From: Burkholderiales bacterium
GTDB lineage: Bacteria > Pseudomonadota > Gammaproteobacteria > Burkholderiales > Burkholderiaceae_C
Assembly (NCBI GenBank): GCA_021414305.1
Contig: JAIOOS010000017.1
Span: forward strand, 62,001 to 126,000
Length of the DNA stretch: 64,000 nt
Direction: 5' to 3'
The notes beneath the pieces were generated by a model. The model was not told the origin of the DNA and did not search any database. It was given only the letters and a program-made list of their open reading frames with translations. Position numbers and translations under genes: made by a program. Shown here piece by piece: positions 12,150 through 21,213 of the stretch. Every line of letters starts with the position of its first letter. Positions within the stretch are counted from its first letter, which is position 1.

Positions 12150-13070
12150 ATGCAGCACCGCGTTCGCCGCGCCGCCAGCGCCCTGGCGCTCGGGCTCGCC
12201 ACCACACTCGGAGCAGATGCTATGGACGTTTCTCCGTACTGGAATTTCGACGATCCGGCCGCCTCGGAAGCGGCTTTCCGGCGCGCCCTCGCCGAGCGGC
12301 CCGGCGGCGACGATGCCCTGACCCTGCAGACGCAGATTGCGCGCACCTTCGGCCTGCGCTCGCGCTTTGCCGAGGCGCACGCGCTGCTCGATGCGATCGA
12401 GCCGCAGCTCGCCGGCGCCGGCGCCGAGCCGCGGGTTCGCTGGCTGCTCGAGAAGGGCCGCACCTTCCGCTCCTCGAAGGCGCCCGATCGCGCCCGGCCG
12501 CTGTTCGTCGAGGCGGTCGAGCGGGCGCATGCGGCCAGGCTCGACGCGCTCGAGGTTGATGCCCTGCACATGGTGGCGCTGGTCGAGACCGCGCCCGAGG
12601 CGCAGATGGAGTGGAACCGCAAGGCGCTCGCCGTCGCCGCGGCATCGAGCGACCCGGTGGCGCGCAACTGGGACGCCTCGCTCGCCAACAACATCGGCAT
12701 GACCTTGCACGAGGCCGGCCGCTACGAGGAGGCGCTGGCGAGCTTTCGCACCGCGCTCGCTGCGCGCGAGCGGATCGGCAACGCGAGCCGCACCCGGGTC
12801 GCGCACTGGATGGTCGCCTGGACGCTGCGCTCGCTCGGCCGCCACGACGAAGCCCTGACGATCCTGCGCCGCCTCGAAGCGGAGAACGACGCCGCGGGCA
12901 CGCCCGACGGCTACGTCTTCGAGGAGATCGGCGAGAACCTGCTCGCCCAGCGCCAGGACGAGGCGGCCAGGCGCTACTTCGGCCAGGCCTGGCGCATCCT
13001 CTCCGCCGACACCTCGCTCGACCGGCCCGACGACGCCCACCTGGCTCGCCTGGAACGCCTCTCGCGCTAG
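12150..13070 (+). CDS. Tetratricopeptide repeat protein
   Basis: A helical repeat protein of 306 residues if started at the ATG at 12150, seven bases after the TraB/GumN stop. At least four TPR-like units are visible, the clearest being NNIGMTLHEAGRYEEALASF near 190-210. The first 24 residues look like a weak signal sequence, but family members I recall begin near MDVSPYWNFDDP, which here is an ATG at 12222; the true start is uncertain. TPR proteins act as protein-protein scaffolds; the partner is not evident. A soluble cytoplasmic form is likely if the second start is used. Confidence 0.7.
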   Translation: MQHRVRRAASALALGLATTLGADAMDVSPYWNFDDPAASEAAFRRALAERPGGDDALTLQTQIARTFGLRSRFAEAHALLDAIEPQLAGAGAEPRVRWLLEKGRTFRSSKAPDRARPLFVEAVERAHAARLDALEVDALHMVALVETAPEAQMEWNRKALAVAAASSDPVARNWDASLANNIGMTLHEAGRYEEALASFRTALAARERIGNASRTRVAHWMVAWTLRSLGRHDEALTILRRLEAENDAAGTPDGYVFEEIGENLLAQRQDEAARRYFGQAWRILSADTSLDRPDDAHLARLERLSR

Positions 13071-13126
13071 CCCACCTGGGGGGCGACAATCGTCGGCGAC
13101 GAGAAGAATCCCCCAAGGAGACAAGC

Positions 13127-13789
13127 ATGGCCGACGCGAGCAGCTTCACGAAGATGGTCCCGGGTTTCGATTTCCTGCAGAACCTGGTCAAGGGCGCCGG
13201 TGCGGCGATCCCCGGCATCGGTCAGTGGGTCGCGCCGACGCTCGATCCCGAGGAGCTCGAGAAACGGATCAGCGAGCTGCGCACGGTGCAGTTCTGGCTC
13301 GAGCAGAACGCGCGCATGCTGGCGACGACGATCCAGGCGCTCGAGGTGCAGAAGATGACGCTCTCGACCTTGAAGACGATGAACGTGCAGATGGGCGACC
13401 TGCGCGATTCGCTGAAGCTGAAATCGCCGGCCGAAGCCGCGTCGGCCGCTTCGCCGGCCAAGGCAGCGGCGCCGCGGGCGGGCAAGGGCGCGCCGGTTCC
13501 CGGCGGGGTGGTCGATCCGATGCAGTGGTGGGGCGCCCTCACCAGCCAGTTCGCCCAGCTCGCGACCACGGCGATGAAGGACAGCGCCACCGACGCGGCC
13601 AAGACGCTCGCCGGCAACATGCTCAAGCAGTCGCTCGACAGCGCTGCCGCCGGCTTCAAGTCGGCAGCGAGCGCGCCGATGAAGGCCGCCACGGCGGCCG
13701 GGGCCGCGGCGCTCGGCGCCGCCGCCGGCGCCGGCAAGGCGCTGACGCGGCCGAAGGCCGCCAGGAAACGCAGCGCCATCAAGCGCTAG
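13127..13789 (+). CDS. phaM: PhaM-like polyhydroxyalkanoate granule regulator
   Basis: A 220-residue protein with the N-terminal PhaM signature (FDFLQNLVKGA, then LDPEELEKRISELRTVQFWL) followed by an Ala/Lys-rich C-terminus ending PKAARKRSAIKR. In Ralstonia eutropha, PhaM activates PHA synthase and links granules to the nucleoid through such a basic, histone-like tail. The ATG at 13127 has a strong AAGGAG six bases upstream (13115-13120). It indicates that the organism stores polyhydroxybutyrate, although no other pha gene lies in the window. It is separated from the TPR gene by 56 bases and probably has its own promoter. Confidence 0.85.
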   Translation: MADASSFTKMVPGFDFLQNLVKGAGAAIPGIGQWVAPTLDPEELEKRISELRTVQFWLEQNARMLATTIQALEVQKMTLSTLKTMNVQMGDLRDSLKLKSPAEAASAASPAKAAAPRAGKGAPVPGGVVDPMQWWGALTSQFAQLATTAMKDSATDAAKTLAGNMLKQSLDSAAAGFKSAASAPMKAATAAGAAALGAAAGAGKALTRPKAARKRSAIKR

Positions 13790-13831
13790 CCACTCCGGGC
13801 ACCGTTCCATCCGAGCCCTCGCCGAGAACCG

Positions 13832-15352
13832 ATGAACGCCGCCGCGCCCGAAGCCGCCGTGCTCGCCGCTGCCGCACCGGACGCGGCGGAACGGTCGCGC
13901 CGCCAGGCCGAGGTCGTCGCCGCGCTGGGCGCGGCGCTGCCGGCGCATGCCCTGCTCTGGCAGCGCGAGGACACGGTGCCTTACGAATGCGACGGGCTCA
14001 CCGCCTACCGCGAGCAGCCGCTGGTCGTCGCCCTGCCCGAGAGCGAGGCGCAGGTCGCCGCGGTGCTCGCGATCTGCCACCGCCTCGAGGTGCCGGTGGT
14101 GGCGCGCGGCGCCGGCACGGGCCTCTCCGGCGGCGCGCTGCCGAACGCGCTCGGCGTGACCCTCAGCCTGGCCAAGTTCAACCGCATCGTCGCCATCGAC
14201 CGGGTCGCCCGCACGGCGACGGTGCAATGCGGCGTGCGCAACCTGGCGATCAGCGAGGCCGCGGCGCCGTACGGCCTGTTCTACGCGCCCGACCCGAGCA
14301 GCCAGATCGCCTGCACCATCGGCGGCAACGTCGCCGAGAACTCGGGCGGCGTGCACTGCCTGAAGTACGGCCTGACGCTGCACAACGTGCTCAAGGTGCG
14401 CGGCTTCACCGCCGAGGGCGACCCGGTCGAGTTCGGCGGCGACGCGCTCGACGCGCCCGGCCTCGACCTGCTCACGCTCGTCGTCGGCAGCGAAGGCATG
14501 CTCGCGGTGATCGTCGAGGTCACCGTCAAGCTGCTGCCCAAGCCGCAGACGGCGCGCTGCATCCTGGCGAGCTTCGACGACATCCGAAAGGCCGGCGACG
14601 CGGTCGCGGCGATCATCGCCGCCGGCATCATCCCGGCCGGCCTGGAGATGATGGACGGGCCGATGACCGCCGCCGTCGAAGGCTTCGTCCACGCCGGCTA
14701 CGACCTCGACGCCGCGGCGATCCTGCTCTGCGAAAGCGACGGCACCGCCGCCGAGGTCGAGCACGAGATCGCCCGCATGATCGAGGTGCTCGAGGCGTCG
14801 GGCGCCACCCGCCTGGCGGCGAGCAGCAGCGAAGCCGAGCGGCTGCGCTTCTGGAGCGGGCGCAAGAACGCCTTTCCGGCGAGCGGCCGGATCAGCCCCG
14901 ACTACATGTGCATGGACTCGACCATTCCGAGGAAGCGCCTGGCCGACATGCTGATCGCGATCGCCGACATGACCACGCGCCACGGCCTGCGCTGCGCCAA
15001 CGTCTTTCACGCCGGCGACGGCAACCTGCACCCCCTGATCCTGTTCGACGCCAACGACAGCGACCAGCTGCACCGCGCCGAGGCCTTCGGCGCCGAGATC
15101 CTCGACCTCAGCGTCGCGATGGGCGGCACGGTGACGGGCGAGCACGGCGTCGGCGTCGAGAAGCTGTCGTCGATGTGCGTGCAGTTCTCCGCCGCCGAGC
15201 GCGAGCAGATGTTCGCCGTCAAGCGCGCGTTCGATCCGGCCGGCCTGCTCAACCCGGGCAAGGTGATCCCGACCCTGGTGCGCTGCGCCGAGTACGGAAA
15301 GATGCACGTCAAGCGCGGCCTGGTCGCGTTCGCCGACCTGCCCCGGTTTTGA
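13832..15352 (+). CDS. glcD: Glycolate oxidase, FAD subunit GlcD
   Basis: A 506-residue FAD-linked oxidase subunit of the GlcDEF complex, which oxidises glycolate (or D-lactate) to glyoxylate and passes electrons to the quinone pool. The FAD PP-loop is visible as VARGAGTGLSGGALP near residues 89-103, and the C-terminal FAD-oxidase domain ends with the EHGVGVEKL motif. The C-terminal HAGDGNLHPL element carries metal-binding histidines known in this family. It is the first gene of glcDEF; its TGA stop overlaps the TTG start of glcE. Confidence 0.95.
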   Translation: MNAAAPEAAVLAAAAPDAAERSRRQAEVVAALGAALPAHALLWQREDTVPYECDGLTAYREQPLVVALPESEAQVAAVLAICHRLEVPVVARGAGTGLSGGALPNALGVTLSLAKFNRIVAIDRVARTATVQCGVRNLAISEAAAPYGLFYAPDPSSQIACTIGGNVAENSGGVHCLKYGLTLHNVLKVRGFTAEGDPVEFGGDALDAPGLDLLTLVVGSEGMLAVIVEVTVKLLPKPQTARCILASFDDIRKAGDAVAAIIAAGIIPAGLEMMDGPMTAAVEGFVHAGYDLDAAAILLCESDGTAAEVEHEIARMIEVLEASGATRLAASSSEAERLRFWSGRKNAFPASGRISPDYMCMDSTIPRKRLADMLIAIADMTTRHGLRCANVFHAGDGNLHPLILFDANDSDQLHRAEAFGAEILDLSVAMGGTVTGEHGVGVEKLSSMCVQFSAAEREQMFAVKRAFDPAGLLNPGKVIPTLVRCAEYGKMHVKRGLVAFADLPRF

Positions 15353-16449
15353 GCGTCGTCGTCGCGCCCGCCCTCTCCGCGCTGGTCGAGCGCCTGCGCG
15401 ACGCCAACGCCTCGCGCCGGCCCCTGCGCCTGCGCGGCAGCGGCAGCAAGGACTTCTACGGCGAGCCGCCGCGCGGCGACGAGCTCGACCTGCGCGGCCT
15501 CGACGGACCCGCCGAACACGAGCCGACCGAGCTCGTCGTCACCGCGCCCGCTGGCATGAGCGTCGCCGCGCTCGAGGCGCAGCTCGCCGCGCACGGCCAG
15601 TGCCTGGCGTTCGAGCCGCCGCACTTCGGCCCCGCCTCGACGGTCGGCGGCATGGTCGCCGCCGGCCTCTCCGGCCCGGCGCGGGCGCGGGCCGGGTCGC
15701 TCCGCGATCACCTGCTCGGCGTCTCGCTGCTACCGGGCAGCGGCGAACTGATGCACTTCGGCGGCAAGGTGATCAAGAACGTCGCCGGCTACGACGTCTC
15801 GCGCGTGATCGCCGGCTCGCTGGGCACGCTCGGCATCGTCGTCCAGGCGTCGCTGAAGGTGCTGCCCAAGGCGGAGGCAGAGACCACGCTGCGCTTCGAC
15901 ATGAAGCCGGCCCAGGCCCTCGCCGCGCTCCACGCCTGGGGCGCCGAGCCGCTGCCGCTGGACGCCAGCGCCTGGTGGAACGGAAACCTGGTGCTGCGCC
16001 TGCGCGGCTCGGCGGCCGCGGTCGACGAGGCCGGCCGCCAGCTCGGCGGCGACGAGATCCCGGCCGCCGCTGCAGGCCCGTTCTGGCAGGGCCTGCGCGA
16101 CCACCGCGACGAGTTCTTCCTTGCCGCCAACGAAACGATCGAGCACCAGGACGGCGCCCTCTGGCGCCTCTCGCTGCCGCCGACCGCGCCGTTGCTCGGC
16201 CTCGCCGGCGACGAGCTGATCGAGTGGCATGGCGGCCAGCGCTGGCTCGCCACCTCGCTGCCGGCGGCGTTGATCCGCGAGGCCGCGGCGAGCGTCGGCG
16301 GGCACGCGACGCTGTTCCGCGGCCGCGACAAGTCGGCGGGCGTGTTCGCCCCGCTCGCGCCGGCGCTGCGCACGATCCACGAGCGACTCAAGCGCGCCTT
16401 CGATCCGAACGGCATCCTCAATCCCGGCCGCCTCTACCCCGGCCTCTGA
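15349..16449 (+). CDS. glcE: Glycolate oxidase subunit GlcE
   Basis: A 366-residue second FAD-binding subunit with the PP-loop-like RLRGSGSKDFYG at about 24-35 and the family motif GGKVIKNVAGYDVSR. The start must be TTG at 15349, which overlaps the glcD stop as TTGA; no in-frame ATG or GTG occurs until Met67, well inside the FAD domain. This is typical of translational coupling. The frame appears open for more than 2 kb upstream, but that region is the glcD gene in another frame. GlcE pairs with GlcD and GlcF in the membrane-associated enzyme. Confidence 0.93.
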   Translation: MSVVVAPALSALVERLRDANASRRPLRLRGSGSKDFYGEPPRGDELDLRGLDGPAEHEPTELVVTAPAGMSVAALEAQLAAHGQCLAFEPPHFGPASTVGGMVAAGLSGPARARAGSLRDHLLGVSLLPGSGELMHFGGKVIKNVAGYDVSRVIAGSLGTLGIVVQASLKVLPKAEAETTLRFDMKPAQALAALHAWGAEPLPLDASAWWNGNLVLRLRGSAAAVDEAGRQLGGDEIPAAAAGPFWQGLRDHRDEFFLAANETIEHQDGALWRLSLPPTAPLLGLAGDELIEWHGGQRWLATSLPAALIREAAASVGGHATLFRGRDKSAGVFAPLAPALRTIHERLKRAFDPNGILNPGRLYPGL

Positions 16450-16469
16450 GCCGAACGCAAACCGACCGC

Positions 16470-17711
16470 ATGCAGACCGCCCTGACGCCCGAGTTCGCCG
16501 CCACGCCCGAAGGCGTCGAGGCCGACGCCATCCTGAGGAAGTGCGTGCACTGCGGCTTCTGCACCGCGACCTGCCCGACCTACCAGCTCCTCGGCGACGA
16601 GCTCGACGGGCCGCGCGGCCGCATCTACCTGATCAAGCAGGTGCTCGAGGGCCACGCGCCCACGCGCTCGACCCAGCTCCATCTCGACCGCTGCCTCACC
16701 TGCCGCAACTGCGAGACCACCTGTCCCTCGGGCGTGCAGTACGGCAACCTGGTCGAGATCGGCCGGCGCATCGTGGACGAGCGCGTGCCGCGGCCGCCCG
16801 GCGAGCGGATGCTGCGCGAGGCGCTGAAGAGCGGCCTGACCTCGCCGCTGTTCAAGCCGGCGCTGAAGGCCGGTCAACTGGTTCGCGGCCTGCTCCCCGC
16901 GGCGCTGAAGGCGAAGGTACCGCCGCCGGCGCCGGCCGGCGCGCACCGCTGGCCGCAGCGCGTGCATCCGCGCAAGGTGCTGCTGCTGCTCGGCTGCGTG
17001 CAGCCGGCGATGGCGCCGAACATCAACAGCGCGACCGCGCGCGTGCTCGACGCCGCCGGCATCCAGAGCCTGGTCGCCGCCGACGCCGGCTGCTGCGGCG
17101 CGATCCACCTGCATGGCGGCGACCCGGAAGGCGCGCTCGAGCGCATGCGCCGCAACATCGACGCCTGGTGGCCGCTGGTCTCGACCGGCGGCGTCGAGGC
17201 GATCGTCATGAATGCCTCGGGCTGCGGCGTCACGGTCAAGGAGTACGGCCATTCGCTGCGCCTCGATCCGGCCTACGCCGACAAGGCCAACCGGATCGGC
17301 GACCTGACGCGCGACCTCTCCGAGCTGCTGCCCGACATCGCGCCGACGCTGGCGAAGAAGCTTTCGGCGAAGACCAGGCGTCCCCGCCTCGCCTTCCATC
17401 CGCCATGCACGCTGCAGCACGGGCAGAAGCTGCGCGGCGGCGTGGAGACGCACTTGCGCGCGCTGGGCTTCCCGGTCGAGGTGGCGCTGAACGAGGCGCA
17501 CCTGTGCTGCGGCTCGGCCGGAACCTACTCGGTGCTGCATCCCGAGCTGGCGATGCCGCTGCGCGACAGGAAGCTCGGCCACCTCGCCGCGCTCGACCCC
17601 GAGACCATCGTCTCGGCCAACATCGGCTGCATCCAGCACCTGCAGAGCGGCACGGCGCTTGCCGTCCGCCACTGGGTGGAGGTGGTGGATGAAGCGCTCG
17701 CCGAAGGCTGA
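16470..17711 (+). CDS. glcF: Glycolate oxidase iron-sulfur subunit GlcF
   Basis: A 413-residue electron-transfer subunit. Two 4Fe-4S ferredoxin motifs are visible, CVHCGFCTATCP at about 25-36 and CLTCRNCETTCP at about 75-86. Two C-terminal CCG modules (GCCGAIH and LCCGSAGTY) are typical of heterodisulfide-reductase-like subunits. It follows glcE by 20 bases. Its last 23 bases overlap the start of the NRAMP-like transporter gene, so the four genes are probably one transcript. Confidence 0.95.
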   Translation: MQTALTPEFAATPEGVEADAILRKCVHCGFCTATCPTYQLLGDELDGPRGRIYLIKQVLEGHAPTRSTQLHLDRCLTCRNCETTCPSGVQYGNLVEIGRRIVDERVPRPPGERMLREALKSGLTSPLFKPALKAGQLVRGLLPAALKAKVPPPAPAGAHRWPQRVHPRKVLLLLGCVQPAMAPNINSATARVLDAAGIQSLVAADAGCCGAIHLHGGDPEGALERMRRNIDAWWPLVSTGGVEAIVMNASGCGVTVKEYGHSLRLDPAYADKANRIGDLTRDLSELLPDIAPTLAKKLSAKTRRPRLAFHPPCTLQHGQKLRGGVETHLRALGFPVEVALNEAHLCCGSAGTYSVLHPELAMPLRDRKLGHLAALDPETIVSANIGCIQHLQSGTALAVRHWVEVVDEALAEG

Positions 17712-19017
17712 GGCCGGGCCGCCGAAGACGCGCGGCGAAACGACGCAGAAGGACACCGGCGGGCTCGCCAGCCGGCTCGGCCCGGGCCTGATCACCGGCG
17801 CGGCCGACGACGACCCGAGCGGCATCGCCACCTACTCGCAGGCCGGCGCGCAGTTCAGCTTCTCGCTCGTCTGGACGCTGTTCCTGACGATGCCGCTGAT
17901 GATCGGCATCCAGATGCTCTCGGCGCGCATCGGCTTCGTCACCGGCGAAGGGCTCGCCGCGAACATCGGCAAGATGTGCCCGCGGGGACTGACGCTGGCG
18001 CTGGTCGGGCTCCTCGTCGTCGCCAACACGATCAACATCGCCGCCGACCTGGCGGCGATGGCCGAAGCGGTCAAGCTGCTGGCCGGAGGGATGCAGCCGC
18101 TCTACGTGGTCGGTTTCGGCGCGCTCTGCATCGGCACCCAGATCTGGTTCTCGTACGAACGCAGCGTGCGCGTCCTCAAGTGGCTGACGCTCGCCCTGTT
18201 CGCCTATGTCGCGGTGATCCTGGCCGTCTCGGTGCCGTGGCACCGCGCCATCGCCGAATCGCTGCAGCCCTGGAAGCACCTGCCGGCGGACGTCTCGGCG
18301 AAGAACTACGCGGCCATGGTCGTCGCCGTCCTCGGCACGACCATCAGCCCGTACCTGTTCTTCTGGCAGGCGTCGCAGGAAGTCGAGGACGGCCGCCGCC
18401 GGCCAAACGCGCTGAAGCTGCGCGAGCATCCCGAGTACGTGGCCGAGCACCTGTCGCGAATCAAGCAGGACACCGTCGTCGGCATGACCTTCTCGAACCT
18501 GATCGCCCTGTGCATCGTCGTCGCCACGGCGGTGACGCTGAACGAGCACGGCATCACGCAGATCCAGACCTCGGCGCAGGCGGCCGAGGCCTTGCGCCCG
18601 GTCGCCGGCGAGTTCGCGTTCGCCGTGTTCGCGATGGGCATCGTCGGCACCGGCCTGCTCGCCGTGCCGGTGCTGGCGGGCTCCGCGGCCTACGCGGTCA
18701 GCGAGCTGTTCGGCTGGCGCGCCGGCCTCTCGCACGGCTTTCGCGAGGCGCGCGGCTTCTACTCCATCATCATCGCCGCCACCGGCATCGGCGCGACCAT
18801 GGGCGTCTTCGAGCTCGATCCGATCCAGGCGCTGGTCTGGAGCGCCGTGGTCAACGGCGTGATCTCGGTGCCGATCATGGCGGTGCTGATGCTGATCGGC
18901 CAGTCGAAGCGGCTGATGGGCACGCACACCATCAGCCTGCGCCACCGAGTCCTCGGCTGGGCGGCCACGGGCGTGATGGCGGTGGCCGTCGGCTTCATGC
19001 TGGCGACGAGCTTCTGA
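17689..19017 (+). CDS. NRAMP-related metal ion transporter
   Basis: A 442-residue membrane protein with about 11 transmembrane segments and overall SLC11/NRAMP similarity. The start ATG at 17689 is supported by GGAGG six bases upstream, inside the end of glcF. The usual metal-coordinating DPGN of helix 1 reads DPSG (after ADD), and the helix 6 MPH-type motif reads TISPYLFFWQ, so two canonical ligands are absent. Homologues with this DDDPSG pattern form a distinct subgroup annotated as NRAMP family; whether they move Mn, Fe, Mg or something else cannot be read from sequence. Its place in the glycolate oxidase operon is unusual. Confidence 0.85.
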   Translation: MKRSPKAEAGPPKTRGETTQKDTGGLASRLGPGLITGAADDDPSGIATYSQAGAQFSFSLVWTLFLTMPLMIGIQMLSARIGFVTGEGLAANIGKMCPRGLTLALVGLLVVANTINIAADLAAMAEAVKLLAGGMQPLYVVGFGALCIGTQIWFSYERSVRVLKWLTLALFAYVAVILAVSVPWHRAIAESLQPWKHLPADVSAKNYAAMVVAVLGTTISPYLFFWQASQEVEDGRRRPNALKLREHPEYVAEHLSRIKQDTVVGMTFSNLIALCIVVATAVTLNEHGITQIQTSAQAAEALRPVAGEFAFAVFAMGIVGTGLLAVPVLAGSAAYAVSELFGWRAGLSHGFREARGFYSIIIAATGIGATMGVFELDPIQALVWSAVVNGVISVPIMAVLMLIGQSKRLMGTHTISLRHRVLGWAATGVMAVAVGFMLATSF

Positions 19018-19019
19018 GC

Positions 19020-19835
19020 GTGCGCTACGAGGAGTTCGCGGCCCCGCCCGCGCTCGCCGCCCACGTGCACTGCTTGTGGCGGTTCGAAGGCGAGGAGGCC
19101 GGCGTCGAGCAGGCGGTGCCGCCCGACGGTCGCCCGGAGCTGATCGTCCACGCCGCCCGGCCCTACGAGGAGCGCGGCGCCGACGGCGCCTGGCGGGTGC
19201 AGCCGCCGCTGCTCTTCGCCGGCCAGCTCACGCGCCCGCTGCTGCTGCGCTCGCGCGGCGAGGTGACGGTGCTCGGCGTGCGCTTTCGTCCCGCCGGCGC
19301 CTGGGCTTTCGCCGGCCGACCGCTCTCGACCTGCACCGACCGCCGGATCGACCTCGCCGCGCTGCATGGCGACGCCGACGTCGCCGCCCTGCACCGGTCG
19401 CTGGCGACGGCGCCGCCGGAGGCGCGCCTCGAGCTCGTCTCGAGCTACGTGGCACGCCAGCTCGCGCGGCACGACGGCCGCCGCGATGCCGCGGTGGAGC
19501 GCTGCGTCGAGCGGCTGCTGAGCAGCGAAGGCCGCGTCCCGCTGGCCGAGCTCGGCACGCTCGCCGGCCTCGGCGAGCGGCATTTGCAGCGCCGCTTCGC
19601 CGAGGTCGTCGGCATCTCGCCGCGCAGCCTCGGCGTCGTGATCCGGCTGCGCCGCGTGTTCGAGGCGCTGCGCGAAGCGCCGCTCGCGACCTGGTCGGAG
19701 CGGGCGCAGGCCGCGGGCTTCTTCGACCATCCGCAGATGGCGCGCGACTTCCGCCGCCTCCTCGGCAAGACGCCGACGCGCTGGGCCGAGGCCGGGCCGG
19801 GCCTCGCGGCCAGCCTGGCCGACGCCGACACCTAG
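19020..19835 (+). CDS. AraC family transcriptional regulator
   Basis: A 271-residue regulator starting at GTG (19020), two bases after the transporter stop. The N-terminal half resembles the DUF6597 sensor domain (YEEFAAPPALAAHVHCLWRFEG, then PDGRPELIVH). The C-terminal AraC DNA-binding region spans about 165-260 with LAGLGERHLQRRFAEVVGISP forming the first helix-turn-helix and GFFDHPQMARDFRRLLGKTP the second. It is probably cotranscribed with the glc operon and NRAMP-like gene and may regulate them, but no operator was matched to it. Confidence 0.88.
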   Translation: MRYEEFAAPPALAAHVHCLWRFEGEEAGVEQAVPPDGRPELIVHAARPYEERGADGAWRVQPPLLFAGQLTRPLLLRSRGEVTVLGVRFRPAGAWAFAGRPLSTCTDRRIDLAALHGDADVAALHRSLATAPPEARLELVSSYVARQLARHDGRRDAAVERCVERLLSSEGRVPLAELGTLAGLGERHLQRRFAEVVGISPRSLGVVIRLRRVFEALREAPLATWSERAQAAGFFDHPQMARDFRRLLGKTPTRWAEAGPGLAASLADADT

Positions 19836-19850
19836 GGCCCGTTGGGCCCT
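19834..19850 (+). terminator. Hairpin overlapping the AraC stop codon
   Basis: Perfect 7-base arms AGGGCCC and GGGCCCT flank a 3-base loop, starting inside the TAG stop. No T-tract follows, so it is a candidate Rho-dependent or mRNA-stabilising 3' hairpin rather than a proven terminator. Confidence 0.4.
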
Positions 19851-19873
19851 GGCTTGTCGCAAACGTACAAGCC
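19851..19873. promoter_or_regulatory. Inverted repeat, candidate operator or 3' stem
   Basis: Arms GGCTTGT (19851-19857) and ACAAGCC (19867-19873) are perfect complements with a 9-base spacer, immediately next to the preceding hairpin and about 55 bases before the DUF6265 gene. The spacing would suit a dimeric regulator or a long-looped stem. Function is inferred only. Confidence 0.3.
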
Positions 19874-19928
19874 GGCTCGCCCGGCGCCGTCCTATGCTGG
19901 GCACACCCACCGCTTCGAAAGCACGCCG

Positions 19929-20399
19929 ATGCGATCGATCGCCCTGCTCCTGGCCGCCGTCGTCACGACTGCGGCGCACGCCGCTCCCGCCGTCGACCTC
20001 GCCTGGATGTCGGGCAACTGGCGCCGCTGCCAGGCCGGCGAGATCGTCGAGGAACGCTGGCTCGGGCCGCGCGGCGACCTGATGATCGGCGCCAACCTCA
20101 CGACCTCGAAGGCCGGCAAGGCAAGCTTCGAGAACCTGCGCATCGTCGGCAACGACGACGGCTGGACCTACTGGGCGTCGCCGATGGGGCGCACCGCCGT
20201 GCCGTTCAGGCTGGTCGAATCGGGCGCGCAGCGCGCGGTGTTCGCCAACCCGGAGCATGTGTTTCCGGCGCGCGTCGTCTACTGGCGCGAGGGCGAAGAG
20301 CTGCTGGCGCGCATCGAAGGCACATTGCGCGACAAGCCGGCGTCCGTGGAGTGGCGCTTCGGTCGCGGCACTGCAGAGGACTGTTCCAAGGCGCCTTGA
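19929..20399 (+). CDS. Exported DUF6265-like protein
   Basis: A 156-residue protein with a cleavable signal peptide (cut near AHAAPA, about residue 19). The mature part begins DLAWMSGNWRRC and continues with a lipocalin-like beta-barrel pattern seen in DUF6265 proteins, including EERWLGPRGDLMIGANLTT. The two cysteines in the mature part, one near the N-terminus and one near the C-terminus, could form a disulfide. Function is unknown. It stands alone between the AraC gene and the convergent SDR gene. Confidence 0.75.
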   Translation: MRSIALLLAAVVTTAAHAAPAVDLAWMSGNWRRCQAGEIVEERWLGPRGDLMIGANLTTSKAGKASFENLRIVGNDDGWTYWASPMGRTAVPFRLVESGAQRAVFANPEHVFPARVVYWREGEELLARIEGTLRDKPASVEWRFGRGTAEDCSKAP

Positions 20400-20446
20400 C
20401 CGGCGCGGCCCGAGGCGCCTGAGCCGCGCTGCCGGCGGCGCCGCCG

Positions 20447-21193
20447 TCAGATGCAGCGGCCGCCGTCGACCTCCATCGCCACGCCGGTGATCATCGACGC
20501 CTCGTCGCTGCAGAGGAAGCAGGCGGCGTTGCCCAGGTCCTCGGGCGTCGAGAAGCGGCCGATCGGGATGGTCGAGAGGAATCGGGCGCGCATCTCGGGC
20601 GTGTCTTCGCCCATGAAGGTCTTGAGCATCGGCGTTTCGCCCGCCACCGGGTTGAGGGCGACGACGCGGATGCCGAACGGCGCCAGCTCGACCGCCATCG
20701 CCCGGGTTGCGGTGATGACCCAGCCCTTGCTCGCGTTGTACCAGCACAGCCGCGGCCGCGGGCTCACGCCGGCCGTGCTGGCGACGTTGAGGATGACGCC
20801 GCGCTTCTGTGCCTTGAAACGCGGCACCACTTCCTTCGCCGCGAGGTAGATCGCCTTGACGTTGAGGTCGAGGATGCGGTCGAAGCTCTCCTCGGCCAGC
20901 TCCTCGAGCGGCTGCGGCAGGTGGCCCATGCCGGCGTTGTTGACCAGGATATCGAGCCCGCCGAAGCGCTGGTAGGCGGCCTCGACCATCGCCTTCACGT
21001 CGGCCGCCTTCGTCACGTCGGCGCGCACGCCGAAGCAGGCGTCGCCGAGCATCGCGTCGACCCGCGCGGCGCCTTCCGCGTCGCGGTCGGCGACGATCAC
21101 CTTGGCGCCCTCGGCGACGAACTTGCGGGCGATGCCTTCGCCGAACCCCGACGCCGCGCCGGTGACGATCGCGATCCTGCCTGCGAGCCGCAT
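20447..21193 (-). CDS. Short-chain dehydrogenase/reductase
   Basis: A 248-residue classical SDR. Cofactor motif TGAASGFG at 11-18, structural NNAG at 85-88, and catalytic Ser139, Tyr152 and Lys156 are all visible. Asp36 or Asp38 after beta-2 (VADRD) points to NAD rather than NADP. The start ATG has AGGAGA seven bases upstream. It lies 20 bases downstream of the aldehyde dehydrogenase gene on the same strand, so the two probably form an alcohol-to-acid oxidation pair. The specific substrate cannot be deduced. Confidence 0.9.
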   Translation of the reverse strand: MRLAGRIAIVTGAASGFGEGIARKFVAEGAKVIVADRDAEGAARVDAMLGDACFGVRADVTKAADVKAMVEAAYQRFGGLDILVNNAGMGHLPQPLEELAEESFDRILDLNVKAIYLAAKEVVPRFKAQKRGVILNVASTAGVSPRPRLCWYNASKGWVITATRAMAVELAPFGIRVVALNPVAGETPMLKTFMGEDTPEMRARFLSTIPIGRFSTPEDLGNAACFLCSDEASMITGVAMEVDGGRCI

Positions 21194-21213
21194 GGTCCTG
21201 TCTCCTCTGTTGA

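Noticed and set aside
13225..15348. Apparent 700-residue extension of GlcE
   Set aside because: It overlaps phaM and glcD in another frame and has no recognisable domain; TTG at 15349 fits the family start.
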